A stretch of DNA of 64,000 nucleotides from the NCBI GenBank assembly GCA_016866235.1, contig VGMW01000002.1, forward strand, positions 556,568-620,567, written 5' to 3'. A program made the translations under genes and the position numbers. Positions 54,734 through 63,831 of the stretch are shown here, in pieces (the first letter of the stretch is position 1; each line of letters starts with the position of its first letter). Origin of the DNA: Bacteroidota bacterium. Lineage in GTDB: Bacteria; Bacteroidota; Bacteroidia; Cytophagales; Cyclobacteriaceae. Under the pieces are notes generated by a model. It saw nothing but the letters and a program-made list of their open reading frames with translations. It made no database searches and was not told the origin of the DNA.

Positions 54734-55951
54734 TTAAAAAGTTACTTTCAGGATCAGTGTTTCGCCTTTTCTCTTAACGGTAACCTCAGCATGCTGTCCT
54801 TTTTCAAATTTGCCCAATGCATCCATGTAGCTTTCAATGTCTTTTATTTCGAGGCTTCCAATTTTTGTGATGATGTCCCCGGTTAAAATCCCTGCTTTTT
54901 GAGCGGGCTTCCCTTCGCTTACGCCATCCACCCTTAATCCCTGCACATCTGCTGTGTAACTGGGCATTACACCCATGGTTACCTTGAAGGCACTTCTGGA
55001 CATGGTGGCTTTACTTTTCGTGGGTAGGAATGCCAGCTTTTGCTGGGTGGCCTCTTCGTTGATGAGTCTCAGGATCAGGCTTAAGATATTGGCTTCGCCC
55101 TGTGCATTGATTTTATCTGAATCATCGCTCGGTTTATGGTAATCGTTATGTGAGCCGGTAAAAAAGTGTAAGACCGGAATGTTTTTCAGGTAAAAGGATG
55201 TGTGGTCTGAAGGCCCCGTACCCGATGAATCGGTGTTGACCATCAGATCTTTTGTGGAATAACTTTTTAAAAGTGTTTCCCATACAGGACTTGTACCCGA
55301 GCCGCTTACGGATAAGCCCTTGGAAGCCTCATAACGTCCAACCATATCCAGGTTGATCATGTAATTAATGGAAGCCAGATCGGTGGTTGGATGTTCTGTC
55401 CAATATTTTGAACCGTAAAGGCCAAGCTCTTCACCTGAAAAGCACATGAACACAAAGTTGTTTTTCTCTTTTTCTTTTCCCGACAGAATGCGGGCAAGTT
55501 CCAATACGCCTGCAACCCCTGAGGCATTGTCGTCGGCGCCATTGTGGATTTTCGTTTTGGGATTGGGATCCAGTGAATTGCCATCATTTCCAAGGCCAAG
55601 GTGATCATAATGCGCACCGATGATCACCGTATTTGCTGCGCCATTATCCAAAAAACCAATAAGATTTTTTGCTTTTCCTTCCTGGCCTGTTCCATGAATG
55701 CCTCCTTTAAAGTCAAAATTCTGACGGTAAGTTTTGCCATCGCCCAAAGGCTTTAGTCCCAATTCCTTGAACCTAGCTTCAATGTATTTTGCAGCTTTCT
55801 CTTCACCTGCGCTGCCGGTTCCACGACCTTCGTATTCGTCGGAGGCAAGAACGGTGATGTGCCTGGAGATTTTTTCAGGAGAAATCAGGGGTTGGCCGCA
55901 GCTGGTTAGCGCGATGATCAACATGGCTGCTGGAAGGATGGAGCGATGCAT
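54734..55951 (-). CDS. M28 family aminopeptidase with C-terminal PDZ domain, lipoprotein
   Basis: A 405-residue protein with lipobox LTSC (Cys18). The di-zinc peptidase domain shows GAHYDHLGLG, GADDNASGVAGVLELA, FSGEELGLYGSKYW, NLDMVGRY and SHNDYHKPSDD. A PDZ domain follows from about 315 (GVMPSYTADVQGLRVDGVSEGKPAQKAGI split in parts). The arrangement is typical of Bacteroidota periplasmic or surface aminopeptidases. Confidence 0.88.
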   Translation of the reverse strand: MHRSILPAAMLIIALTSCGQPLISPEKISRHITVLASDEYEGRGTGSAGEEKAAKYIEARFKELGLKPLGDGKTYRQNFDFKGGIHGTGQEGKAKNLIGFLDNGAANTVIIGAHYDHLGLGNDGNSLDPNPKTKIHNGADDNASGVAGVLELARILSGKEKEKNNFVFMCFSGEELGLYGSKYWTEHPTTDLASINYMINLDMVGRYEASKGLSVSGSGTSPVWETLLKSYSTKDLMVNTDSSGTGPSDHTSFYLKNIPVLHFFTGSHNDYHKPSDDSDKINAQGEANILSLILRLINEEATQQKLAFLPTKSKATMSRSAFKVTMGVMPSYTADVQGLRVDGVSEGKPAQKAGILTGDIITKIGSLEIKDIESYMDALGKFEKGQHAEVTVKRKGETLILKVTF

Positions 55952-56009
55952 AGCTTGAAATTTCAGGCGTCAAAGATAAATCATAAAACGAGTTGGAGTT
56001 TGTTCTCCT

Positions 56010-57638
56010 TTAGCGGAAAACGTAAGAAGTGCCCTGAAGCTGTGTTAATAGGTTTGCGGGTAAATCGGTGGCCGTTGCTCTTCCTTCCACCACTGGTGAA
56101 ACAGGGCTATACATCTTCAGGTATTCAATAATGACTTCATGCAATCCCTGACCCATGCTTAAGGGTGATGAGACATGTTCAATACGGCAAAGTGTATCTA
56201 TTGGATCACCCTCTCTTTCACAGGCAACAATCGAATATTTTTTTTCAGCATCAAGCGGTTGTCCGCCAATGGTTACACGATTCACCCTCGAACCCATCGG
56301 TCTGGATGCGGTGAAATTGATTTGCATGCCTGAAAACCTAACCAGCCAACCGCCAAATCTTTTGGATGGATCGGAGGCAAAGGCATTTTCAAGTTCCTGT
56401 TCCAGCCATTTTTTGATTTGTGCGCCCGTTACCTCAGCTTTCCTGGCCACACTGTCCAGGGGCAGCATGTTCCACAAAAATTCTTTTGTGATCGGGGTGG
56501 TTGTCCCTTCCTCAACAGCAAGTGGCTGACAAAATCTGAATCCATTGCTCAAGGCTACATCGGTATTGAATTTCCAGCGTAGGGCATCGGTGATTAGGTT
56601 GTCAATCGGAGTCTCTAACACGAAGTATCGCAACAATGGCGTGGAAGTGTGGCCGATGACCACATTGATTTCTTTTTTAAACGGAGCGGCGACTTCCTCC
56701 ATGAGCCTGGTTACCACCGGATCAGGAAGGTATTGCTTCGGATCGGTGTCCAATAATTCATAGTTGAATTCAGGTTTAGCCCCTCTTTTAAGTTTGACAG
56801 AAAGTTTTCCGGCAAACGATCCGAAGGCGCCACATTCGATAACCCTGCAATATTTTCCTTCGATGGGCACTCTTACCCGCTCGTGGGTATCAGCCCCGAT
56901 GATCAGGTCTGCACCGGCGACATCGGGGTGGTTGGCAAGGCCCAGCTGCTGAGCAAGGCCCATGTGCGTAACCAAAATGACCATGTCGCATTGTTCGCTA
57001 TTTCTTAGCAACCTGATGTTTTCAGCGAGCGTTGTTGTTGCATGGGTATAGCCAATGCCTGAGCTGAACGCAGGAGGTTGTCTCTTAGGTACGAGGTGGT
57101 CTGTATAACCTAAAAATCCAATCCGGAAACCCTCCAGCTCTTTAATCCAGTAAGGTTGATAAATCAAATCACCTCGGTCGCCGTTCAAATTTTTGTGCCA
57201 CATGTTTGCACAAATCTTTTTTGCCTTAATTCGATCGAGCACATCCACCATTCGCGCCTTTCGGTAAACCACCTCCCAGTTTCCGGGCAATACCAGATCA
57301 TATTGAAAAGCATTGATGAGTGGGATCAGTGCCTCGCCCTCTGTTTTGGTGGCGATGGCATGGCCATGAAAATAATCCCCGGCATCGATGAGGATGACAT
57401 TCTTTTCTCTTTTGCGGATGTGGTTGACAAGACCCTTTAGCACATCCAGTCCACCTCGCTTTTTGAAAACTGCCTTTTCATTTTCCCAGAAAAACTCATC
57501 ATGCGTGAAAAGTTGCGCATGCAGATCTGCTGTAATCAATACGGTGAAATCCGTTCGATCGCTTTTGAATGACCTTGCTTCAGAGGCAAGACCTACGCAA
57601 AGCCCTGCGGTTTGAATGAATTTTCTTCTCGATACCAT
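56010..57638 (-). CDS. SoxB-like 5'-nucleotidase family metallophosphatase with Tat signal
   Basis: A 542-residue exported protein beginning VSRRKFIQTAGLCVG, a twin-arginine signal. Calcineurin-type ligands are ADLHAQ (38-42) and DAGDYFHG (Asp88). Where 5'-nucleotidases have GNHE, this protein has LPGNWEVVY (120-122 NWE), the pattern I associate with the sulfur-oxidation hydrolase SoxB, and SNGFRFCQPL matches the SoxB SPGFRW region. No other sox gene is present, so a thiosulfohydrolase role is uncertain; a nucleotidase or related phosphatase role is possible. Confidence 0.7.
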   Translation of the reverse strand: MVSRRKFIQTAGLCVGLASEARSFKSDRTDFTVLITADLHAQLFTHDEFFWENEKAVFKKRGGLDVLKGLVNHIRKREKNVILIDAGDYFHGHAIATKTEGEALIPLINAFQYDLVLPGNWEVVYRKARMVDVLDRIKAKKICANMWHKNLNGDRGDLIYQPYWIKELEGFRIGFLGYTDHLVPKRQPPAFSSGIGYTHATTTLAENIRLLRNSEQCDMVILVTHMGLAQQLGLANHPDVAGADLIIGADTHERVRVPIEGKYCRVIECGAFGSFAGKLSVKLKRGAKPEFNYELLDTDPKQYLPDPVVTRLMEEVAAPFKKEINVVIGHTSTPLLRYFVLETPIDNLITDALRWKFNTDVALSNGFRFCQPLAVEEGTTTPITKEFLWNMLPLDSVARKAEVTGAQIKKWLEQELENAFASDPSKRFGGWLVRFSGMQINFTASRPMGSRVNRVTIGGQPLDAEKKYSIVACEREGDPIDTLCRIEHVSSPLSMGQGLHEVIIEYLKMYSPVSPVVEGRATATDLPANLLTQLQGTSYVFR

Positions 57639-57671
57639 TGGGTGGGTGGTTTGAAGTTACCACCCTCAGGT

Positions 57672-57710
57672 TAAAAAAGAAACGGTCGGCGTTGTGGCGA
57701 CCGACCGTTT
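57672..57710 (-). terminator. Terminator after tig
   Basis: On the reverse strand AAACGGTCGG and CCGACCGTTT form a perfect 10-bp stem with an 11-base loop, then C and six T. Confidence 0.93.
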
Positions 57711-57735
57711 TGGAAGTTCTATAGCTCTTGATGTT

Positions 57736-59079
57736 CTAGTGGCGGTGTCCTGAAACTAGTTTTTTAAACTCGTCCAGGCTGATTTGCTTGTCATTGATGG
57801 TGACCTTCTCTTTCACAGCAGCCATAATTCGCTCTTGCCTGAGTTGGTTGTACAAACGCATAAAATTTTGGCCTTCATTTCCGTTGAGGTAATTGTCAGC
57901 GAAAGCATCCATCCGGTCGCCCAACTGTGATGCGATGGCGGCACCGCCAAATTGCTCGATAATCATCAATTTGGCGCGCTCCCTGACGTCTGTTGCCTCT
58001 ACTTTGATGTCACTTTCTTCAGCAATTCTGTTTTTAATCAGACTCCATTTCATGTCCTTGGTATAGAGACCGAATTCTTTTTCAAGGACTTCATCTGTAA
58101 TTTTTCCTTCACCGGTTTTCTTCAGCCATTCCTTCAGAAAGTTTTCTGGCAGGCGGATGGTGGTATGGTCAACCAGGTGGTGTTCAATTTCATGATCGAG
58201 AAAGTGATCGCTTTCGCGCTCATAATTTTTAGCTATAGTTTCCTTTACCCGGTTGGTAAATTCTTCTTCAGACTTTACCTCATCCTTTCCGAATACTTTA
58301 TCAAAAAACTCCTGGTTAAGTGTTGCAGGGTCGGTATGACTAATGGTCCCGACGGTAAAATGATAGAGTCCTTTTTTGCTTTTAGCCTCTTCTTCAGAAA
58401 CATTGATGGCTTGCGCCAGCGTTTCGGCATCCTGAGAAAGTTCTTCAATGTTGAAGTCGATAACCTGATCCTTTTTAACGCCGATGAATTTATTCTTGAG
58501 TTTATCCTCCACCTTTTCAACTGCAATCATTCCGGGTTTCTTTTCTTCTTCACCGGCTGCGCGCACATCACCATAGATCACATCCTCTGCCGAGCTGATT
58601 TCCGGATAGGAAATGTTGCCATATCGCTTTTTGGTCTGGTCAATGGCCTCCTGAATGGTCTGTTGGGTTACCTCGATGAGGTGTCGTGTTAATTTTACGT
58701 TTTTGGATAAATCAACTTTGAAGTCCTCCGCCATTCCAACGCGGAATTCGAATTCAAAATCTTTTTGTGTTTCCCAATCGATCGAAGAGGTTTTTTCTTC
58801 GTTGGGCATTGGATCGCCCAGTACGTTAAGTTTTTGGTCACGGATATACCCGGACACCGACTTGGAGATTAAGTTATTTACTTCATCGGCAAGAAAACTT
58901 TTGCCAAACATGTTACGGATAACCCCCGCGGGTACTTTTCCCTGACGAAATCCCTTGATGTTGGCTTTGCGTGCATAGTCCTTTATTTTTTTCTCAACCG
59001 AAGGCTGATAGTCGTTTTCCTGAATGCTGATCCGGATGATGCCGTCGGTTGAAGATTTTTTTTCCAGTGTGATGTTCAC
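57736..59079 (-). CDS. tig: Trigger factor
   Basis: A 447-residue ribosome-associated chaperone that meets nascent chains at the exit tunnel. The ribosome-binding signature is IKGFRQGKVPAGVIRNMFG near residue 39. The middle PPIase-like domain is divergent, and the long helical C-terminal arms (about 290-447) match. It lies downstream of tRNA-Leu on the same strand, and the tRNA promoter may also serve tig. Confidence 0.93.
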   Translation of the reverse strand: MNITLEKKSSTDGIIRISIQENDYQPSVEKKIKDYARKANIKGFRQGKVPAGVIRNMFGKSFLADEVNNLISKSVSGYIRDQKLNVLGDPMPNEEKTSSIDWETQKDFEFEFRVGMAEDFKVDLSKNVKLTRHLIEVTQQTIQEAIDQTKKRYGNISYPEISSAEDVIYGDVRAAGEEEKKPGMIAVEKVEDKLKNKFIGVKKDQVIDFNIEELSQDAETLAQAINVSEEEAKSKKGLYHFTVGTISHTDPATLNQEFFDKVFGKDEVKSEEEFTNRVKETIAKNYERESDHFLDHEIEHHLVDHTTIRLPENFLKEWLKKTGEGKITDEVLEKEFGLYTKDMKWSLIKNRIAEESDIKVEATDVRERAKLMIIEQFGGAAIASQLGDRMDAFADNYLNGNEGQNFMRLYNQLRQERIMAAVKEKVTINDKQISLDEFKKLVSGHRH

Positions 59080-59132
59080 AATCGCTTTTTTAGTCTGTTT
59101 TAACTGAACCTATGCGTTCTTTTTATGTTCTG

Positions 59133-59214
59133 TGCGCATGGAGGGACTCGAACCCCCACGCCTTTCGGCACCAGATCCTAAGTCTGGCACGGCTACCAAT
59201 TACGCCACATGCGC
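59133..59214 (-). tRNA. tRNA-Leu (anticodon TAG)
   Basis: An 82-base reverse-strand cloverleaf. The acceptor GCGCATG/CATGCGC is perfect with A73; the CCA end is not encoded. The anticodon stem CCAGA/TCTGG encloses CTTAGGA, giving TAG, and the variable arm is long, as in class II tRNAs. The T loop is TTCGAGT. Confidence 0.95.
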
Positions 59215-59269
59215 TGATGCAATCCGCTGAAAATCGTCCAAATTCAGCTGTAGGTTGCAAAAAGAGGTG

Positions 59270-59299
59270 CAAATTTATGATTAATTCCCATCGGCAAAA
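59270..59299 (-). promoter_or_regulatory. Possible promoter of tRNA-Leu (and tig)
   Basis: On the reverse strand TAAATTTG (59270-59277) is an exact -7 box and is followed by GCACC, as at other stable-RNA genes of the phylum. TTTTG (59295-59299) lies 17 bases upstream, slightly close. The box covers the first base of the relA start codon on the other strand. Confidence 0.5.
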
Positions 59300-61544
59300 G
59301 CCGGAAGGGGCGCTCGTATTAAATTTAAGTGTGTTACCGGATCCTGAGAAAGAACGAAAAGAAATCATCCACCGATACCGGAGGCTGCTTCGGCAGGCCA
59401 AACCGATTCTTAAGGAGGGCGATGCACGGCTGATCAGAAAGGCCTTTAATCTGGCGTTGGAAGCCCACCGCAACATGAGGCGCAAATCCGGAGAGCCTTA
59501 CATCTTTCATCCACTGGCTGTCGCAGAAATCTGCGTTGGTGAAATTGGTCTGGGTACGACCTCCATAATTTCAGCGCTGGTTCACGATGTGGTGGAAGAT
59601 ACCGACATCGAACTTGCTGACATTGAAAAAATGTTCGGGCGCAAAATTGCCCGCATCGTCGATGGTCTGACCAAGATCAAAGGTGTTTTTGAACAAGGCA
59701 CTTCTGCACAAGCGGAGAACTTTCGGAAAATGTTGTTTACACTTTCCGAAGACGTTCGGGTTATATTGATAAAGCTTGCCGATCGTTTGCACAACATGCG
59801 CACGCTCGACAGCATGCCGCGCCAGAATCAGTTGCGCATTTCCTCCGAGACGATCTATTTGTATGCACCGCTTGCCCACCGTCTTGGTCTTAACGTCATT
59901 AAAACTGAGCTCGAAGACTTGTACCTGAAGTTTACAGAGCAGGAAGATTATGAAGACATCACCAGGCGTCTGGAGGAATCCAAGTCTATTCGGATAAAAT
60001 TTCTTAGAAGCTTTGTACAGCCAATAAAAGAGGAGCTTGATAAACTGGCTGTTCCCTACGAGATCAAGAGCAGACCAAAATCTGCCTTCTCCATTTGGAA
60101 TAAGATGCGCAAGCAAAACATCCCTTTTGATCTGGTCTTTGATTTGTTTGCCATTCGCATCATCCTTCAGGCGCCGCTGGAGCAGGAAAAATCGCTTTGT
60201 TGGCAGGTGTATTCTATTGTCACTGATTATTATACACCCAATCCGGATCGCCTGAGGGACTGGATCAGTACGCCAAAGGCAAACGGATACGAGTCGTTGC
60301 ACACGACCGTGATGGCCAAAAACGGGCAATGGGTCGAGGTTCAGATCAGAACACAGCGCATGGATGAAATTGCTGAGAAAGGTTACGCGGCACACTGGAA
60401 ATACAAGGGCAATCAGGCTGGTTATGAATCGAATCTTGAAAAGTGGTTGTTGCGCGTGCGCGAGTTGTTGGAGCGTCAGGATTTAACGGCTCTTGAATTT
60501 GTAGACGATTTTCGAGGCAATTTGTTTAATGAAGAAGTTTTCGTTTTCACACCCCGTGGTGAATTAAAGACTTTGCCGGTGGGCGCAACGGCGCTTGATT
60601 TTGCTTTTGAGATACACAGTGACATTGGGGCAACCTGCATTGGTGCGAAAGTCAATCAAAAACTTGTGCCCATTAACCACATCCTGAAAAACGGAGATCA
60701 AATTGAAATCCTTACTTCCGCTAAACAGAAACCAGGTGAAGACTGGCTCAGGTTTGTGGTGAGCTCGAAAGCGAAGTCGAGGATTAAGGAGTCTTTGAAA
60801 GAAGAGCAGAAGAAAGTTGTTGAAGAAGGAAAAGACATCGTTTCAAGGAAATTGCGGCAATTGAAAATTGAAGCTGGTCCGCAGACCACTGAGCAGCTTA
60901 GGTTTTACCTTGGCGAGCCATCAAACTTTACCTTACATTTTAAGTTTGGTAAGGGGATTTACAGCGTAAACGAGCTAAGGCGTTTCAAAGAATACAGGCA
61001 ATCCGGGGCGCACAAAGATAAAGTCAGGGTACAGGAAGCGGCGCAGGTGTCACCTTTGGTAATTCCCACCAAGCCTAAATCGGACGATATCCTCCTCATT
61101 GGTGAGGATATGGACGTGGTGGAGTATAAGCTTGCCAAGTGTTGTACACCCATTCCTGGTGATGAAGTATTTGGTTTTATTTCCGTGAATGAAGGAATAA
61201 AAATTCACCGGTCTAATTGCACCAATGCGCCTGAGTTGTTGGCCAACCATGGTAACCGGGTGATTAAGGCAAAGTGGACCAGTCAGTACGAGGTTTCCTT
61301 TTTGACAGGGCTAAAAGTAATTGGAACCGACCGGGTAGGGCTTATCAATGATGTGTCAAAAATAATTTCAGAGGAGCTAAAGGTAAATATGAGCTCTATT
61401 TCTTTTCGATCGGATGCGGGTGCTTTTGAAGGTGAAATCATGTTGTATGTAACCGATACAAGGCATCTTGATTTTTTGATGGGTAAGTTGGAGAAAGTTG
61501 ATGGTGTGGTGCGGGTATCCAGGTTTGATTCGCGCCCCTCGTGA
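59277..61544 (+). CDS. relA: Bifunctional (p)ppGpp synthetase/hydrolase, RelA/SpoT (Rel) type
   Basis: A 755-residue stringent-response enzyme from the ATG at 59277; an upstream extension would run through the tRNA-Leu gene. The hydrolase site is intact (His103-Asp104 in VHDVVEDTD). The synthetase domain has RPKSAFSIWNKM and YESLHTTVM near 340, followed by TGS (from about 420), a zinc-finger-like region with KCCTPIPGDE and a C-terminal ACT domain. Both activities are therefore expected, as in single Rel enzymes of Bacteroidota. Confidence 0.94.
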   Translation: MINSHRQKPEGALVLNLSVLPDPEKERKEIIHRYRRLLRQAKPILKEGDARLIRKAFNLALEAHRNMRRKSGEPYIFHPLAVAEICVGEIGLGTTSIISALVHDVVEDTDIELADIEKMFGRKIARIVDGLTKIKGVFEQGTSAQAENFRKMLFTLSEDVRVILIKLADRLHNMRTLDSMPRQNQLRISSETIYLYAPLAHRLGLNVIKTELEDLYLKFTEQEDYEDITRRLEESKSIRIKFLRSFVQPIKEELDKLAVPYEIKSRPKSAFSIWNKMRKQNIPFDLVFDLFAIRIILQAPLEQEKSLCWQVYSIVTDYYTPNPDRLRDWISTPKANGYESLHTTVMAKNGQWVEVQIRTQRMDEIAEKGYAAHWKYKGNQAGYESNLEKWLLRVRELLERQDLTALEFVDDFRGNLFNEEVFVFTPRGELKTLPVGATALDFAFEIHSDIGATCIGAKVNQKLVPINHILKNGDQIEILTSAKQKPGEDWLRFVVSSKAKSRIKESLKEEQKKVVEEGKDIVSRKLRQLKIEAGPQTTEQLRFYLGEPSNFTLHFKFGKGIYSVNELRRFKEYRQSGAHKDKVRVQEAAQVSPLVIPTKPKSDDILLIGEDMDVVEYKLAKCCTPIPGDEVFGFISVNEGIKIHRSNCTNAPELLANHGNRVIKAKWTSQYEVSFLTGLKVIGTDRVGLINDVSKIISEELKVNMSSISFRSDAGAFEGEIMLYVTDTRHLDFLMGKLEKVDGVVRVSRFDSRPS

Positions 61545-61581
61545 GATGATGGGTAAATGAAAAAAATGTAGGTTTGAACCC

Positions 61582-62046
61582 ATGCCTTCACCCAAAGACA
61601 TACTTGAAACGGTTAGGAATAAGTTTACTGGATTTTTAGAATCCCGGTCACTTCGTAAAACAACGGAGCGCTATGCCATACTGGAGGAAATTTATAAGGC
61701 ACAAGGCCACTTTGATGTTGAGTCGTTGTATTTGAAGATGAAAAACAAGTCCTATCGGGTGAGTAGGGCAACGGTATACAACACCTTGGACTTACTGGTG
61801 GAAAGCGATTTGGTGATGAAGCATCAATTCGGAAAAAATCAGGCGCTGTACGAGAAGTCATTCGGCAGCCGCCAGCACGATCATCTTATTTGCACTGAAT
61901 GCAATCAGGTTGTTGAGTTTTGTGATCCCCGGATCCAGAACATTCAGAACACCGTGCAGGAGCTTTTACAATTCGATGTGGTCAGCCATTCCTTGGTGCT
62001 GCATGCTACCTGCAGGCGAAAAGATTGTAAGAACAGGAAAAGGTAA
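61582..62046 (+). CDS. Fur family transcriptional regulator
   Basis: A 154-residue winged-helix repressor. [16 protein letters not shown] opens the DNA-binding domain, and [16 protein letters not shown] is the recognition helix. Metal ligands are visible in [16 protein letters not shown], and the structural zinc site pairs CTEC with CRRKDC at the end. It could be Fur, PerR or Zur; the sequence alone does not decide. The stop overlaps the STAS gene start by one base, 37 bases after relA. Confidence 0.88.
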   Translation: MPSPKDILETVRNKFTGFLESRSLRKTTERYAILEEIYKAQGHFDVESLYLKMKNKSYRVSRATVYNTLDLLVESDLVMKHQFGKNQALYEKSFGSRQHDHLICTECNQVVEFCDPRIQNIQNTVQELLQFDVVSHSLVLHATCRRKDCKNRKR

Positions 62047-62387
62047 TGTTCAGTTCAGAAATCCGTGACGGAATATTTATGCTCCGTCTGTCTGGTGATG
62101 TTACGGTTTTATCCGAAGGGGAGTCCATGATGTTTCTTGCTCAGGATGCACTTAAAAGAGGTATTTCAACTTGTGTGGTCGATATTGCTGAAGTGCGGTT
62201 TATGGACAGCAGTGGAATTGGATTACTTATAAGGCTGCACAACCGTTTTTCTGCTAGCGGTGGTGGGGTATATTTATTGAATCCGCCCGATCGGGTGAGA
62301 CGATTGCTGGCGATGACGCGCCTTGAGGCCATTTTTACTGTAATTAATTCGGTGGAAGAGGTCGTAGAAGGAAGGGGAAAATCTTAG
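62046..62387 (+). CDS. STAS-domain protein (anti-sigma factor antagonist type)
   Basis: A 113-residue single STAS domain of the SpoIIAA/RsbV type, with the phosphorylatable serine motif MDSSGIGLL near residue 53-60. No kinase or phosphatase partner lies in this window. Its TAATG overlap with the Fur-family gene suggests cotranslation, an uncommon pairing. Confidence 0.85.
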   Translation: MFSSEIRDGIFMLRLSGDVTVLSEGESMMFLAQDALKRGISTCVVDIAEVRFMDSSGIGLLIRLHNRFSASGGGVYLLNPPDRVRRLLAMTRLEAIFTVINSVEEVVEGRGKS

Positions 62388-62417
62388 AATTGCATTTTAC
62401 TTAAGGGAACAAAAATT

Positions 62418-63683
62418 ATGAAGCTTGACGTCCTGTTAGGATTACAATGGGGAGATGAGGGAAAGGGTAAAATCGTAGATGTCTTTGCGCCCCGATACGA
62501 TGTGGTTGCAAGATTTCAGGGCGGACCGAATGCCGGTCATACACTGGAGTTTGATGGCATAAAGCATGTGCTGCATCAGATTCCTTCAGGCATTTTCCGA
62601 AAAAACACCAGGAATATTATCGGTAATGGCGTGGTGTTGGATCCTGTTATTTTCAAAACTGAGATTGGAAAGCTCGAAAAATATAACCTGGATGTGCGGT
62701 CAGGTCTTTTTATCTCTAAGAAAGCAACGCTGATTTTGCCAACACACCGATTGTTGGATCAGGCCTATGAGCAAGCAAAGGGGGAAAAGAAAATTGGCTC
62801 TACCTTAAAAGGAATAGGGCCTACGTATCAGGATAAAATTGGCAGGCAGGGCTTACGAGTGGGCGATATTCTATCACCTGAATTCCCTCAGCGTTACAAG
62901 AAGTTGACCGATATCCATTTGGAGATTTTGCGGGACCATTCGGTGTCGTTTGATTTACCTGCTTTGGAGGCGTCTTTCATTGAGGCCGTTGAGTTCTTAA
63001 AGAGTTTTCAGCTCATTGATAGTGAATATTTTATTAATGAAGAATTAAAAAAAGGCTCAAGAGTATTGGCTGAAGGTGCACAAGGAGCGCTGCTGGACAT
63101 TGACTTCGGAAGTTATCCCTTTGTAACAAGCTCCAACACAGTTGCTGCGGGTGCCTGCAACGGATTGGGTGTTGCGCCCATGCATGTAGGCGAGGTATTT
63201 GGAATTTTTAAGGCGTACAGCACCAGGGTTGGCGGTGGACCGTTTCCTACAGAGCTTCATGATGAAACAGGAGCATTGATCCGAAAGGAGGGAAATGAAT
63301 TTGGAAGTACGACAGGAAGGCCCAGACGTTGTGGATGGTTAGACCTTCCTGCTTTAAAATATTCTATTATGATCAATGGCGCGACACAGCTGTTGATGAT
63401 GAAGGCTGATGTGTTGAATATTTTTCAGACCATAAAGGTTTGTACGCATTATAAGTTAAATGATGGTACGGAGACCGATAGGATTCCTTTTGAGATTGCC
63501 AATGAGCCTGTCGTGCCGGTTTACAAGGAGATGAAAGGCTGGAATGTAAAGTTGGAGGGTAGCGGTTGGGACGATATGCCAAAGGCCCTTCGGGAGTATG
63601 TAGAATTTATTGAGCGTGAGCTTGGTGTTCCGGTGAAGCTGTTGTCTTATGGTCCGGACAGAACCCAGACCATTTTGCGATAA
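62418..63683 (+). CDS. purA: Adenylosuccinate synthetase
   Basis: A 421-residue GTP-dependent enzyme joining IMP and aspartate in AMP synthesis. QWGDEGKGKIVD near residue 10 is the phosphate loop, NAGHTLEF near 37, GIGPTYQDKIGRQGLR near 130, TRVGGGPFPTE near 275 and GRPRRCGWLD near 302. It ends the forward cluster 30 bases after the STAS gene. Confidence 0.96.
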   Translation: MKLDVLLGLQWGDEGKGKIVDVFAPRYDVVARFQGGPNAGHTLEFDGIKHVLHQIPSGIFRKNTRNIIGNGVVLDPVIFKTEIGKLEKYNLDVRSGLFISKKATLILPTHRLLDQAYEQAKGEKKIGSTLKGIGPTYQDKIGRQGLRVGDILSPEFPQRYKKLTDIHLEILRDHSVSFDLPALEASFIEAVEFLKSFQLIDSEYFINEELKKGSRVLAEGAQGALLDIDFGSYPFVTSSNTVAAGACNGLGVAPMHVGEVFGIFKAYSTRVGGGPFPTELHDETGALIRKEGNEFGSTTGRPRRCGWLDLPALKYSIMINGATQLLMMKADVLNIFQTIKVCTHYKLNDGTETDRIPFEIANEPVVPVYKEMKGWNVKLEGSGWDDMPKALREYVEFIERELGVPVKLLSYGPDRTQTILR

Positions 63684-63778
63684 GCCTGATTTTCAAAGAG
63701 TTTTACAGTTTTTTACGCTAAGGATGAGGGGGAAGGTTGGTGGGTAGCGGAGGGCTTAAATATTTATTTTTTGCGGTT

Positions 63779-63831
63779 TTTGGATAATGGGTCTCCGAAC
63801 CATAGTTTTGCACTCCCATTTTGAAAATGGG
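63779..63831 (+). promoter_or_regulatory. Strong stable-RNA type promoter and palindrome at the right edge
   Basis: TTTG (63779-63782) and TAGTTTTG (63803-63810) are 20 bases apart, an exact match to the phylum consensus. GCACTCCC follows, and a perfect 17-base palindrome with CCCATTTT and AAAATGGG arms around one G (63815-63831) covers the likely start. Such promoters often precede rRNA operons or tRNAs. The rest of the window to 64000 has no ORF, consistent with an RNA leader; the sequence GTTCATTGAATGG (63899-63911) is reminiscent of an rRNA leader box. The RNA gene itself would lie outside. Confidence 0.6.

Noticed and set aside
57952..58692. 246-residue forward frame opposite trigger factor
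   Set aside because: Phe-rich translation is a mirror of the Lys/Glu-rich tig gene; no start context or homology.
59112..59276. Longer reading frame upstream of relA
   Set aside because: It runs antisense through the tRNA-Leu gene; family homology starts after the ATG at 59277.
59571..60395. 274-residue reverse frame opposite relA
   Set aside because: Shadow of the conserved synthetase/hydrolase domains; no recognisable protein.
61569..61576. TAGGTTTG box before the Fur-family gene
   Set aside because: No -33 element, and the transcript would start at or after the start codon.
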